Part shown: positions 8,864 to 17,387 of the stretch, one piece after another | How the letters are laid out: each line of letters starts with the position of its first letter | How positions within the stretch are numbered: the first letter of the stretch is position 1 | DNA from: an uncultured Pirellulaceae bacterium | GTDB taxonomy: Bacteria; Planctomycetota; Planctomycetia; Pirellulales; Pirellulaceae | Length of the DNA stretch: 37,249 nucleotides | NCBI GenBank assembly: GCA_905480235.1 | Contig: CAJQPP010000152.1 | Span: 1 to 37,249, forward strand | Reading direction: 5' to 3' | Position numbers and translations under genes: made by a program | Notes under the pieces: model-generated | Database searches by the model: none | What the model saw: the letters and a program-made list of their open reading frames with translations, nothing else | Told to the model about the DNA's origin: nothing

Positions 8864-9070
8864 TTAAGCCTCCGCGGTTTGATAGAAGGCAAATGTGAAT
8901 TGTGGATCGACACGAACGGAGGCAGGAACGTTTTTAGATTCCCGTCTCTCAACGGCATGGGCCTCAGCGGCTTCGTCTTGATCCAGATCCGTGATGATGG
9001 CAGCTAGTAGGTTTCCGACATGTTGGACGCCACGGCGGCGAATCGAGCGAGTTCTTCTTTGTCGTCTCAT
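8864..9070 (-). CDS. Possible small basic protein, unrecognised
   Basis: A 68-residue frame starting with a strongly basic segment (MRRQRRTRSIRRRGVQHV), then an acidic middle and a neutral tail. AAAGGGAAAA lies just upstream of the ATG at 9070; the frame stays open to 9199, giving a 111-residue version. It lies 93 bases upstream of the helicase gene on the same strand. I recognise no family and there is no independent support, so this may be a chance frame. Confidence 0.3.
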   Translation of the reverse strand: MRRQRRTRSIRRRGVQHVGNLLAAIITDLDQDEAAEAHAVERRESKNVPASVRVDPQFTFAFYQTAEA

Positions 9071-9860
9071 GATTTTTCCCTTTGTTGGAAACGGCGAATT
9101 TGTTTCGATAAGGGATTCTTCGTCGGAGGCTGGACAACTTAGGTCCACCGATATCAGGGGAAATCCATTTTTTTCGAGCCGCACCGGATCGCGTGACACG
9201 TCAGGTCACAAACACGGAAACTGGGTAAACCTGACTCACCCGAGGACGATTCAGCGGATGCTGGCAACCGCGTGAGTAACTTCGCTTAATAGATGCCAAT
9301 TGGCGGGATTGCTTGACGTCTCGCCCCCCACGCCTTGCTTTTCCAACGGCAGGGTGGTCGAGGGGGTTTTCCATTGCCGGCTAAAACCGGGTTCCAAGTT
9401 CGAGTTGCGATTCCTGAGTTGGAAAATTTGCCCGCATCCGCTCCCCCGCCACCAATACGACCTTTGCGAATGAGGCGGTATCCCCAGTTTGTTTATCAGG
9501 ATGTGCAGAGATTCGGCCGCCAGCCTGAGACGCTCTAACAATAGGTGGGAGAAATCAGTATTCGGTAAACTTGAGAAGGAGGATATTTTACAGGGACGCA
9601 TTGGAAGTCCTGCAACCCACTGGATAGAAATTGGCAGATTACTGCGAGAGTATCCGGCCGAAGGGACATTGCGGCATCTCTTGGCGAGTGGTGCATGCCA
9701 TGCGGACACCAACCCCACAATGCGTTACTATAAATGGGAGCAGCTCACCGCTATGTCGCTGATTCACGGATTGGATTTGCGTTGGCGGTCCTTTGCGGGT
9801 GCGAACCCGCTGGCTATCGAAACGGCTGCTCCTGCCATCGGCAATTAGCAAAAAGTCATC
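9071..9860. other. 790-base stretch without a recognisable gene
   Basis: Several overlapping frames of 60-155 codons are open on both strands, but none shows a known motif, a hydrophobic segment or a credible start. AAGGAGG at 9576-9582 is a perfect ribosome-site sequence with no start codon at the right distance. No tRNA, tmRNA, RNase P or SRP RNA signature was found by eye. The stretch holds the upstream region of the motor operon that begins at 9861. A decayed gene is the likeliest explanation, but this is weakly supported. Confidence 0.4.
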
Positions 9861-10967
9861 ATGGAATGCACTTTCAATACATCTTGTTTTCTGTGTCAGC
9901 GATGCACAATCGGTGAGATAGGAAAGAGGCATTTTGTTGGCCGGCGCATATTAAAGCTGGCCTACTGCGTGTTGATTTTCGCGACCTGCGTTGCCGGCCA
10001 TGCTCCATTGGCCGCACAAGATCGAGTCACCGTAAAGGATCCGCGCACCGGAAAAAACACCCAGTTTGACGCTTTGGTATTGGACTGGGATGCGGAACGT
10101 TTGCTGTACAAAGGCAACGATCGTGAACGCACGATGCCTTCCTCTCGAGTCGTTGATGTGGCATACCCCCGCACTCCAAAACATCTCGAGGCCGATCAAC
10201 AACGCGAGATGGGACAATTTCTACAGGCTTGGCAAAGCTATAAAAACGCCTTGTCAGAAGAACCCCGCGGATGGGTCAAAGTCGAGCTTCTGGCGGGCCA
10301 ATTAAAGTGCGCTTTGGCATTAAATCGGCAACGCGATGCCTTGGCGGCTTTTTTTGCGATCCAGCAAGCCACCCCAAAATCCCGGTATTTTCACCTATTG
10401 CCCCTCCCTTGGTATCAAACACGCGTGGATGGCGCGATGGTTTCTACCTACCGCGATTGGCTGTCGGAGCAAAACGAAATCCGCCGGTTAATCGCAGCAA
10501 GCTGGTTGTTGAAATCGGATGAAGCGGTCGCGATACAAACTCTCAAAACGCTCGCTCAAAGCGATGACGCGAGGATCGCGCACCTGGCAACCGCTCAGGC
10601 ATGGCGTTCGCAGATGGTGGCAACCACCACGGCTGAACTGTTGCGTTGGCAAGCGGCCCTGCGACGTATGCCCACGAATTTCCAAGCCGGCCCGCGATTC
10701 CTGATTGCCTTAGCCAAACGTCGAGCCAATCGGCAAGGAACGGCAGAAGAATTCAACCAAGCGTTGGTTAGTATGCTCCAAGTCCCCATTTTGTTCCCTG
10801 AGGATTACCAAATCGCTGGGGCTGCGTTATTGGAAGCACATGAAATGTTGGTTACCGCAGGACGTGATCAGGAAGCAAGCATTGTGCTGGCGGAACTTAA
10901 ACGAGATTATGCACTGTCTAACGCAGCGCTATCTTTAAGCTCTCGAATTGAAAACATGGACCAGTAA
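9861..10967 (+). CDS. Secreted helical-repeat protein, first gene of the ExbB/ExbD unit
   Basis: A 368-residue exported protein. The N-terminus is long and basic before a hydrophobic core (AYCVLIFATCVAGHA, about residues 34-48) and a likely signal-peptidase site near LAAQ-D (about residue 53). The first 50 mature residues look like a small beta domain (VTVKDPRTGKNTQFDALVLD), and the rest is alpha-helical with TPR-like spacing of Ala/Leu/Tyr (EMGQFLQAWQSYKNAL). No catalytic motif is seen. Start at ATG 9861 is uncertain, because no good ribosome site precedes it and the N-region is unusually long. It precedes the ExbB gene by 22 bases, so it is probably a periplasmic partner of that motor. Family not recognised beyond this. 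Confidence 0.75.
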   Translation: MECTFNTSCFLCQRCTIGEIGKRHFVGRRILKLAYCVLIFATCVAGHAPLAAQDRVTVKDPRTGKNTQFDALVLDWDAERLLYKGNDRERTMPSSRVVDVAYPRTPKHLEADQQREMGQFLQAWQSYKNALSEEPRGWVKVELLAGQLKCALALNRQRDALAAFFAIQQATPKSRYFHLLPLPWYQTRVDGAMVSTYRDWLSEQNEIRRLIAASWLLKSDEAVAIQTLKTLAQSDDARIAHLATAQAWRSQMVATTTAELLRWQAALRRMPTNFQAGPRFLIALAKRRANRQGTAEEFNQALVSMLQVPILFPEDYQIAGAALLEAHEMLVTAGRDQEASIVLAELKRDYALSNAALSLSSRIENMDQ

Positions 10968-10989
10968 TTGAATTGACCGAAAGTATATC

Positions 10990-11868
10990 GTGAATTACGA
11001 ATCAAAGACGGCAAAGTTAAACCAGGAGCGGCAACCTGCGGGGCAATCCCTTTCCGGTTTCCCTGTCCTTTTGCTCTGGTCGCCAAATTTCGCAAACGGT
11101 CTCGTTGCGACGATTTCCAACCTGCTTCCCCAACCCAAATGGCTGGCCTGCGTGGTGGGGTTAGTGAGTCTCCTGGTTCCCGGATATGCGATAGGGCAAG
11201 AGTTACCGGCCGTGTCGGAAGCCGCCACATCCAAGGGATTTTTAGAGATCATTTTTTCTGGCGGGCTCATTGGTATTGCGATCATCATTCTGCTTTTGGC
11301 ACTTTCGATGACCGCGGCGTACTTGATTATTGATCATCTACTGTCGGTCAAGCGATCGGATGTCATGCCGGAGGGGTTGGGCGATCAAGCCCGAGCTCTG
11401 TTAGCGCAGGGTCAAGTTGCCGAGGCACGTGAAATATGCACACAAAACCCCAGTGTCCTTTCCTTTATCCTTTTGCATGGCATGTCAGAGATGGAATACG
11501 GCTGGACGGCCGTTGAAAAAGCTCTTGAAGACTCCCTGATGGAACAGTCCGCCCGCCTTTATCGAAAAATTGAGTATCTTTCGGTGATAGGGAACATCGC
11601 TCCGATGGTGGGATTATTGGGAACCGTAATCGGCATGATCATGGCCTTTCAACAAGTCGCGGCCACCCAGGCGACCGCGGGTGCTCCCCAATTAGCAGAA
11701 GGGATTTATCAAGCACTGGTAACCACGGTAGGAGGCTTGATCGTAGCGATTCCTGCGATTGGTGCCTTCGCCGTGTTTCGCAATCGTATCGACCAGTTGA
11801 TCGCCGAAACCGGATACACGGCACAACATGTGTTCGGTCCATTGCGACGCAAGAAAAAAGCGACTTAG
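10990..11868 (+). CDS. exbB: MotA/TolQ/ExbB proton channel family protein
   Basis: A 292-residue inner-membrane subunit of the ExbB/TolQ group, which with ExbD converts proton flow into mechanical work on envelope proteins. An N-terminal hydrophobic segment (about 52-68, WLACVVGLVSLLVPGYAIGQ) ends like a signal peptide. The first channel helix follows at about 88-113, and the cytoplasmic domain (about 115-195) leads into the conserved block VIGNIAPMVGLLGTVIGMIM and a last helix in GIYQALVTTVGGLIVAIPAI, both family hallmarks. Start is GTG 10990, directly after the preceding gene. The extra N-terminal segment is longer than in E. coli ExbB and may be a cleavable signal. Next gene starts 9 bases downstream. 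Confidence 0.93.
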   Translation: MNYESKTAKLNQERQPAGQSLSGFPVLLLWSPNFANGLVATISNLLPQPKWLACVVGLVSLLVPGYAIGQELPAVSEAATSKGFLEIIFSGGLIGIAIIILLLALSMTAAYLIIDHLLSVKRSDVMPEGLGDQARALLAQGQVAEAREICTQNPSVLSFILLHGMSEMEYGWTAVEKALEDSLMEQSARLYRKIEYLSVIGNIAPMVGLLGTVIGMIMAFQQVAATQATAGAPQLAEGIYQALVTTVGGLIVAIPAIGAFAVFRNRIDQLIAETGYTAQHVFGPLRRKKKAT

Positions 11869-11877
11869 GAACTTCCC

Positions 11878-12300
11878 ATGCGACGACCGACTATCGCCCG
11901 CCCACGCCAGTTGGGATTCAATATGACACCCATGATCGATGTGGTGTTTCTATTGATTATTTTCTTTCTCGTTTCCAGTCATCTGGCCAAACAGGAAACG
12001 CGCATGAATCTGGAACTGCCGGTGGCCGAATCAGGAGACGACGATCCGCTTTCCGACACGCCCAGAATCACGATCAATATCCAAGAAGATGGTACGCTGA
12101 CATTTGCCGGTCGTGCTTTATTGGATCAAGACTTGAGTAACCGGTTGGCGGATGCCACTGAGGAACTGGGACAAGATGTCGAAGTTCGCATTCGATGCAG
12201 TCGCATGGTGCCTTACGGGGTTATCGAACCAATCATGTTGGCATGCACTAAAAACGGGGTTTGGAACGTCTCGTATGCCGTTTACAGGGAGTCTCGATAA
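11878..12300 (+). CDS. exbD: ExbD/TolR family biopolymer transport protein (first copy)
   Basis: A 140-residue protein with one membrane helix and a periplasmic domain, the ExbD/TolR partner of the channel upstream. FNMTPMIDVVFLLIIFFLVS at residues 14-33 contains the essential membrane Asp (D21) that carries protons in the family. The periplasmic part (about 40-140) shows the ITINIQEDGTLTFAGRAL pattern of the ExbD fold. Spacing to ExbB is 9 bases and to the second ExbD only 2 bases, so the three are surely cotranscribed. It differs in the periplasmic domain from the second copy, so the two could bind different partners or form a mixed dimer. Confidence 0.93.
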   Translation: MRRPTIARPRQLGFNMTPMIDVVFLLIIFFLVSSHLAKQETRMNLELPVAESGDDDPLSDTPRITINIQEDGTLTFAGRALLDQDLSNRLADATEELGQDVEVRIRCSRMVPYGVIEPIMLACTKNGVWNVSYAVYRESR

Positions 12301-12302
12301 TT

Positions 12303-12761
12303 ATGGTGCGTTTACCATCCACCCGTATCGATCGGGAACACGATATTAATTCCACCATGACACCCATGATCGATGTGGTGTTCCTATTGCTCATCTTCTT
12401 CGTCTGGACGGCCGGCACTCAGATCGTAGAGTACATCTTACCCAGTCAAATTTCCGCACAACTTGGTAACCAAGAAACAGAATTAAGCGATCCCTTACCC
12501 GAGCAGGATTTTGATAGCGTGGTAGTCCGTGTGCGGTGGGATGGAACCCTGCCGGATTGGACCATCAACGAGCAGGGTATGGAGACCATCGGGGACGTCG
12601 CTAACACCCTGAACGCGCTGGCGGCCATCAATCTGGCAGCGCCGATCATTGTTCATCCCGATGAAAATGTCCCCATCGGTTTCGTCATCGAAGTTTACGA
12701 TCAAGCCAAGTTGGCAGGCTTTGAAAAAGTATCGTTTGCCTTAAACAACGCAATGCCATGA
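12303..12761 (+). CDS. exbD: ExbD/TolR family biopolymer transport protein (second copy)
   Basis: A 152-residue second ExbD. INSTMTPMIDVVFLLLIFFV at residues 15-34 has the membrane Asp at D24. The periplasmic domain is longer and more acidic than in the first copy (LGNQETELSDPLPEQDFDSV) and ends in a conserved-type IVHPDENVPIGFVIEVYDQA block. I chose ATG 12303, two bases after the previous stop; the frame extends 14 codons further into the previous gene but those overlap it. Its TGA overlaps the next ATG (ATGA at 12758-12761), showing translational coupling to the large downstream protein. A 26-base stretch over the membrane helix is identical in the two exbD genes. Confidence 0.93.
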   Translation: MVRLPSTRIDREHDINSTMTPMIDVVFLLLIFFVWTAGTQIVEYILPSQISAQLGNQETELSDPLPEQDFDSVVVRVRWDGTLPDWTINEQGMETIGDVANTLNALAAINLAAPIIVHPDENVPIGFVIEVYDQAKLAGFEKVSFALNNAMP

Positions 12762-15229
12762 TCCGCGACCTTTCAAAAATCATCCTTGGCATTTGCCTGC
12801 TGGCCATCATTGATCTCAGCGGCCCCTTCGCCCACGCTCAAACAGAATCCAGTGTTGAGGTACGTACGATCAACGGCCTGACTCAAAGAAGGTTATTTGA
12901 CGTTGCCACAAACTATGCGGAGTCTTTAATCCTGAGTGGGCAATTAGAGGGCCGTGCAACCGTGGATATCACCGTGGCATTGCTCGATGCTTTGGCCAAG
13001 AAGGCCTACCAAAGCTCGGACCGCTCCGATTGGGACAACGCCCGAAAAAAAGCTGCGACATGGGAAGCGACCAACCAATCCCCGCGAAAAATTCTAATTT
13101 CTGTGCAAGCTGCTCTCCTGGAACAACTCCAAATTGAAAGGTGGGTACGGGAACTGGAACTGAAATTGGCCGGCCCTGAGACAAAAGTATTAGCGGCTGA
13201 TGCCATCTCAAATCTCGTAAATCGGTTTTCTGCCCTACAAACGGAAATCAAGACCCTGCTCAACCGGCGTCCCTCCCCGCGGGAAGAAGCCGAGTGGTTT
13301 ACTGCCAACGAATTGCTGACGTTACGATACAACATTGAATACCAACGAGCGCGCACCTTGCTTTACCGTGCTGCCTTATACAACGATGACGAAGATCTGA
13401 ATCGAAATGACGTACTGACCATGGTGGAAGAACAATTAAAATCGGTTCTTCAGTCCATGAGCCCCAACCTGCCTTTGTGGTGGACGGTGCAGGCCGATCG
13501 CATTGCCATTGCCCGAAAAATGCGTGATTACCCATCTGCCAATCGGCTTTACACAAGCCTGCCCACCAGTGCCGCTACCGTCGCATCTCGCAATGAAGTC
13601 AACGCGGAGTGGATTCGCACGCTTATTGAACGGAAACGATTCGACGACGCCATTGCCATCGCAGGAAAAGAAGCATTTGCTTCGAAATCTGCAAAATTAG
13701 ATTTGGCACGAGTGGAATTGTTTGTGGCCATGCTGGGAACAGAATCGGGCAACATCTGGCAACAACGAGCCCTGGAACTGACCAAAAGTATCGAACAGAA
13801 CCATGGCGGGTATTGGGGACGCTTAGCCAATCTAGCCGTCGTCGGAACCGCCGCTGCCACTCCCACAAATGACTCCAGTCTCGATTTATTGATTCGCGTG
13901 GCCGACGAAGCCCAACGCAATAAAAAGTGGGAGGAAGCCATACGTGCGTTGGATGCTGCTTACACGCAGGCTGACGATTCCAAAAGCGACGAAATCGCCT
14001 GGAAACTGGGTTTTCGCGCCGCTTCGATCGAACAAAGCCTGAGTCGTTTTGCGAAAGCTCAGGCCCGATTCGAAAAACTGGCAACACGTCACGCTGATTT
14101 AGCGGACGCCCACACCGGTTACTTAATGGCTTGCTGGAACTTAACACGAACTATGGCGAATCAACCGGAAGCGATTGCCCGGTATGAAACCATGCTTGCC
14201 AAATTGATCGAAACCTGGCCAACCTCTTCCAGCGCCGACCAAGCACGAATCTGGTTGGCGGCCATTCGTAAGTCTCAAAAAAATCATCCCGCGGCCATCG
14301 GTTTACTGTTGGACATCAACGCGGCCAGTCCACTTTTCGGGAAAGCAGTTTCCGAGTTGTCGAATGCCTCCACCCGATTGATGAAACAAGCCGACCTTTC
14401 CGAAGAATCAAAATCCAATATACGCTCGGCTTTGATCGTGCGGTTACTCCCGTTGCTCGACGTCCCGACGGATTCCATGCCGGATAACTGGCAGGAAACC
14501 CAAACAAAGATCCTCGTGTTATTGATGGAATTAAACATTCTATTCGGAGAGAAGTTACCGCAAAATCTGGATTCGAAATTTCAAGAACTCTTGAAAAACC
14601 CGGCGGTCCCGAACGAAATTCGATTGCTCGCCAATGCTCTGGAATATGTGCGGCGGGATTTTGCGTTCGAAATGGCCCAAACGCAATCAGGTCGCGCTCG
14701 ACAACTGGCCATTATTTTTGAGGGGTTAATAGCGACGTCGGACGATCCTGAGCTGCGAAAAAAAGCACCCCGTTTAATCAAAGCCTATCAACAGTTCGCC
14801 AATCATATTGGTGAACTGCCGCGCGGTGAACAGAATCGGTGGCACAATGCCACGCTGGACGCCATGGTTTGGCAGGGTGATCTGGCGGATGCGGTGCGAC
14901 TTGCGTCGAATCTGGCAGAAGCCAACCCACGGGCTGCAGCGACTCAAATACGTTTAGCGAAATTGCTGACGCGTCAAGCGAAAGACTCACCGGAATTCGG
15001 CCAGCAAGCATTAACGCAGTGGAGAAAGATCGCACGGTCATCTCGAAAGCAATCTCAAACCTGGTTCACTGCAAAGTACTTTGTTGCCCAATTGTTGAGC
15101 TCGCAAGGCAAACAGGAAGACGCGTTGAAGTTACTGAATTTCATACGCGCCGTACCTCCCGGATGGAAGCAGGCGGAAAACGCCAGTGATTTCGACTCGC
15201 TTTATCGCTCACTAAAAAACGGCGAGTAA
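12758..15229 (+). CDS. Large secreted helical-repeat (TPR-like) protein
   Basis: An 823-residue exported protein. A clear signal peptide (MIRDLSKIILGICLLAIIDL, cleavage near AHAQ-T at about residue 28) is followed by about 790 residues that look almost wholly helical, with repeated Ala/Leu/Tyr/Trp spacing as in TPR arrays, for example KWEEAIRALDAAYTQADDSK and FAKAQARFEKLATRHADLAD. No enzyme motif is visible. Its ATG overlaps the stop of the second exbD, so its synthesis is coupled to the motor. The last gene of the unit. A periplasmic scaffold or effector moved by the ExbB/ExbD motor is an inference from order alone. Confidence 0.8.
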   Translation: MIRDLSKIILGICLLAIIDLSGPFAHAQTESSVEVRTINGLTQRRLFDVATNYAESLILSGQLEGRATVDITVALLDALAKKAYQSSDRSDWDNARKKAATWEATNQSPRKILISVQAALLEQLQIERWVRELELKLAGPETKVLAADAISNLVNRFSALQTEIKTLLNRRPSPREEAEWFTANELLTLRYNIEYQRARTLLYRAALYNDDEDLNRNDVLTMVEEQLKSVLQSMSPNLPLWWTVQADRIAIARKMRDYPSANRLYTSLPTSAATVASRNEVNAEWIRTLIERKRFDDAIAIAGKEAFASKSAKLDLARVELFVAMLGTESGNIWQQRALELTKSIEQNHGGYWGRLANLAVVGTAAATPTNDSSLDLLIRVADEAQRNKKWEEAIRALDAAYTQADDSKSDEIAWKLGFRAASIEQSLSRFAKAQARFEKLATRHADLADAHTGYLMACWNLTRTMANQPEAIARYETMLAKLIETWPTSSSADQARIWLAAIRKSQKNHPAAIGLLLDINAASPLFGKAVSELSNASTRLMKQADLSEESKSNIRSALIVRLLPLLDVPTDSMPDNWQETQTKILVLLMELNILFGEKLPQNLDSKFQELLKNPAVPNEIRLLANALEYVRRDFAFEMAQTQSGRARQLAIIFEGLIATSDDPELRKKAPRLIKAYQQFANHIGELPRGEQNRWHNATLDAMVWQGDLADAVRLASNLAEANPRAAATQIRLAKLLTRQAKDSPEFGQQALTQWRKIARSSRKQSQTWFTAKYFVAQLLSSQGKQEDALKLLNFIRAVPPGWKQAENASDFDSLYRSLKNGE

Positions 15230-15289
15230 TCCGTCAGCGATTTACTCACTGGCGATCGCCTAGCCGGCCAAGGCTGTTTTTACCGGGCA

Positions 15290-15388
15290 TTAAAACAAAT
15301 CTTCGCTGGGTGGCACCCTTTTGATATCTAACGCAGTGGCGGTAGTCAGCACGAAACCTGCGACGAGTAAAAACTGATAGAGCAACAT
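15290..15388 (-). CDS. Possible 32-residue membrane peptide
   Basis: A very short frame: MLLYQFLLVAGFVLTTATAL, then a polar acidic tail ending SEDLF. About 20 residues are hydrophobic, enough for one membrane span. AAAGGA sits seven bases before the ATG, a strong ribosome site that decides this start over the longer open frame reaching 15601. It lies alone on the minus strand between the motor unit (convergent) and two secreted-protein genes. No family is recognised, and chance cannot be excluded. Confidence 0.35.
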   Translation of the reverse strand: MLLYQFLLVAGFVLTTATALDIKRVPPSEDLF

Positions 15389-15746
15389 GGATACATCCTT
15401 TCGTACGGGGGGGCGGCTTGTACGAACCAATGCAAATGCAATGGCTATGCCAATCTTGGGATACGCATCCGATCTGCTGGTTGGGTCGGTAATTGCTTCC
15501 AATTCCTCCTGAAAAAAATGCAATTTCCCAAAACTTTGCCGTTTATTTCCTCTAATCCAAAAATCCGAAGCTGGAATATTGATGCCAGCAGCGACGTACA
15601 ATTGACAACAACGTGATCAAGATGATACGGATTTTAGGCTTCCGAAAGACTATTTCGGTGGCCCGGCATTGGGCTGAGCGCATAAAAAAACCCAGCGAAT
15701 AAAACCGCTGGGTTGATTTTGGATAAGCGAAAGCTGCGATTTGGGT
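15389..15746. other. Intergenic stretch with one terminator
   Basis: About 360 bases between the 32-residue frame and the 205-residue secreted protein gene. It contains the intrinsic terminator at 15684-15714. The rest shows no gene, repeat or RNA signature that I recognise; the open frame on the minus strand up to 15601 has no codon or motif support. Confidence 0.5.
15684..15714 (-). terminator. Intrinsic terminator of the secreted-protein genes
   Basis: Arms CCCAGCG (15691-15697) and CGCTGGG (15706-15712), extended by AA/TT pairs, enclose an 8-base loop. Seven A residues at 15684-15690 become a T-run on the minus strand right after the stem. It sits 33 bases past the stop of the 205-residue gene, as expected for a rho-independent terminator. 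Confidence 0.85.
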
Positions 15747-16364
15747 TTACCAGGGTGCTCTCACGGGGTAGATACCAAATTGGCTGGTGCTGCTGGGCCA
15801 GTAAGGCGTTCTTCGGAACAAGCCTGCTTGGCCACCCATGGCAAAACCGGCACCTGCTCCACCATTGAATTGGTGATAGATCGGCATGCTACGCGTTTGC
15901 CCGACACCCCAATTGTATTCCGTTTGGAAAGAAGCCGTGGGCGGAACGACTAATGCAGTCGGAGCTCCCCAACGCCAAGATTGGTAATTGCCGTGCCACG
16001 CATACTGGGGAGCCGCCGTATTGCGATTCCAATAGTCCGTGCGAGTGGCATCGAGTCCGGCTGAACCGTAGGTGTACAGCCCGCAGGGACTGAAGTGATC
16101 TGTCGCGGCATAGCCAATCGCTCGGGCGGGCATGTAACGTTGTCCACCCGGTCCGACAGCACCAATGCAATCGTTCGATGGGCCGACTTCGGGGCAGGGC
16201 GTGTGAGCAGCAGGACCGCAATCGCCATTGGTTCCGCCCGTGGCACAATTCCCACTGACGACGTTAGGCATGACAACCGAAGCATTTTGAGCGAGTAAAG
16301 CATCCGCGAGTGTGGCCATCGTGACCAGCGCGACGCCGCACATCATTTTCGTTAATATTTTCAT
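15747..16364 (-). CDS. Small secreted protein, unrecognised family
   Basis: A 205-residue exported protein. The signal peptide MKILTKMMCGVALVTMATLA ends at about LLAQ-N (residue 26). The mature part is rich in Gly, Ala, Pro, Tyr, Trp and Asn with five Cys, of which C40, C49, C57 and C66 cluster in the first 45 mature residues (SGNCATGGTNGDCGPAAHTP). Regions such as YWNRNTAAPQYAWHGNYQSW look like low-complexity surface or matrix proteins. AGGAAA lies about eight bases before the ATG. It follows the 190-residue secreted gene by 56 bases on the same strand and is ended by the hairpin at 15684-15714. Function unknown; a surface or extracellular-matrix role is only a guess. Confidence 0.72.
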   Translation of the reverse strand: MKILTKMMCGVALVTMATLADALLAQNASVVMPNVVSGNCATGGTNGDCGPAAHTPCPEVGPSNDCIGAVGPGGQRYMPARAIGYAATDHFSPCGLYTYGSAGLDATRTDYWNRNTAAPQYAWHGNYQSWRWGAPTALVVPPTASFQTEYNWGVGQTRSMPIYHQFNGGAGAGFAMGGQAGLFRRTPYWPSSTSQFGIYPVRAPW

Positions 16365-16420
16365 TTCCGATTTCCTGTCTTTAGAATATCAGCGAGTGAA
16401 TCGTGGAGCAAAGAACTTTC

Positions 16421-16993
16421 TTATTGGCAATTGCCGGTCTGGCAACCTTGCTGACAATTACCACCACGACATCCGTGCCCACAATGTCCGCCGACACAAC
16501 CGCGACTCATCAAACCATGATTGGATCCGCGAAGGCCGTACTTGTGAGCGGCAATGCCGTAACCCAAGCGCTGAGCACAAGCTGAGCTGAAAGGGAAATT
16601 ACCAAAGTGGTAACCCGTGCTCTTGTAAATAACCGACGTCTTGTTCAGAGCATCTCCACCGCGGCCGTGTCTCAGGTTGTCGCTGTAGAACTGATCGGCA
16701 CTTCCGTAGTAGTTGTAATAATTCTTGGAGTGCTGATACAGTTGCTCGTGGGGGTAATAGGGTTGATAAGTGTACATGGTGGAGCCCACCCAATACGGAA
16801 CCGGATGGGGTGCGTTGTACATGGCTGCCGTGGTCATGCTGGGACCCTGAGGCGTGTAGAAATTCTGGAACAGGTTAAAGTCCAGTTGCTGCGATTGGTT
16901 ATTCAAATAACCATTTTGTCCATAAGCGGGAATGCTCACAGTCAGCATCACAGCTGCGATGACGAACGTCATTGCGAGTTTGTAGAGATTCAT
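16421..16993 (-). CDS. Small secreted Tyr-rich protein with a regular C-terminal Cys repeat
   Basis: A 190-residue exported protein. The signal peptide (MNLYKLAMTFVIAAVMLTVS) probably ends near AYGQ-N (residue 26). The middle is rich in Tyr, Asn and Pro (TMYTYQPYYPHEQLYQHSKN). The last 25 residues carry six Cys at 166, 171, 175, 180, 184 and 189, an exact alternation of C-x4-C and x3 spacing within Gly-rich units such as GCRGGNC. A further Cys is at 139. AAGGAG seven bases before the ATG gives a secure start. Cotranscription with the 205-residue secreted gene is likely (56-base gap). No family is recognised; metal binding or disulfide cross-linking would suit the tail. Confidence 0.75.
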   Translation of the reverse strand: MNLYKLAMTFVIAAVMLTVSIPAYGQNGYLNNQSQQLDFNLFQNFYTPQGPSMTTAAMYNAPHPVPYWVGSTMYTYQPYYPHEQLYQHSKNYYNYYGSADQFYSDNLRHGRGGDALNKTSVIYKSTGYHFGNFPFSSACAQRLGYGIAAHKYGLRGSNHGLMSRGCVGGHCGHGCRGGNCQQGCQTGNCQ

Positions 16994-17387
16994 CCAATCG
17001 CTCCTTCGATTACTGATGGCGGCGTCTTGACACGGCCATTCCGCGCAAAACCCGTTGCGGAGGCCGAACCAGGCAGGTCCATTTCAACGTCCGCGTATTT
17101 CGATTCATTGGAGGTTTCGGCATTTGCTGCGGCAACATGCACGCGAATCAGGGGCACAAAAAATCAAACTCAGACAGGTCTTGCTACAACCCGTAAAACA
17201 CCTGTAACGTTGCCCGCTCTCGGGTTATAATCTCGCCCAATTCTCCCAGACCGCATTTATTCACATGGACCGCACAATCGTTACCGCCTGAATCCGCCAC
17301 TCGAAGCCCGAGGCCGTTTGTAATTTCAAGCGCGGCCGCGTTTTGGCTGCGGATCAGAGGTAACCACCGGAATAGGAGTCCTTGGTT
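16994..17387. other. Divergent intergenic region upstream of topoisomerase VI
   Basis: About 390 bases between the secreted-protein gene (-) and the topoisomerase VI B gene (+). It holds a perfect -10-like hexamer (TATAAT, 17226-17231) on the plus strand and the AGGAG ribosome site at 17374-17378. No open frame is convincing. Confidence 0.5.
17202..17231 (+). promoter_or_regulatory. Candidate promoter of the topoisomerase VI operon
   Basis: TATAAT at 17226-17231 matches the bacterial -10 consensus exactly. The best -35 is weak, CTGTAA at 17202-17207 (three of six) with an 18-base spacer. A start near 17238 would give a leader of about 150 bases to the TTG start. Supported by position and the -10 only. 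Confidence 0.4.
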
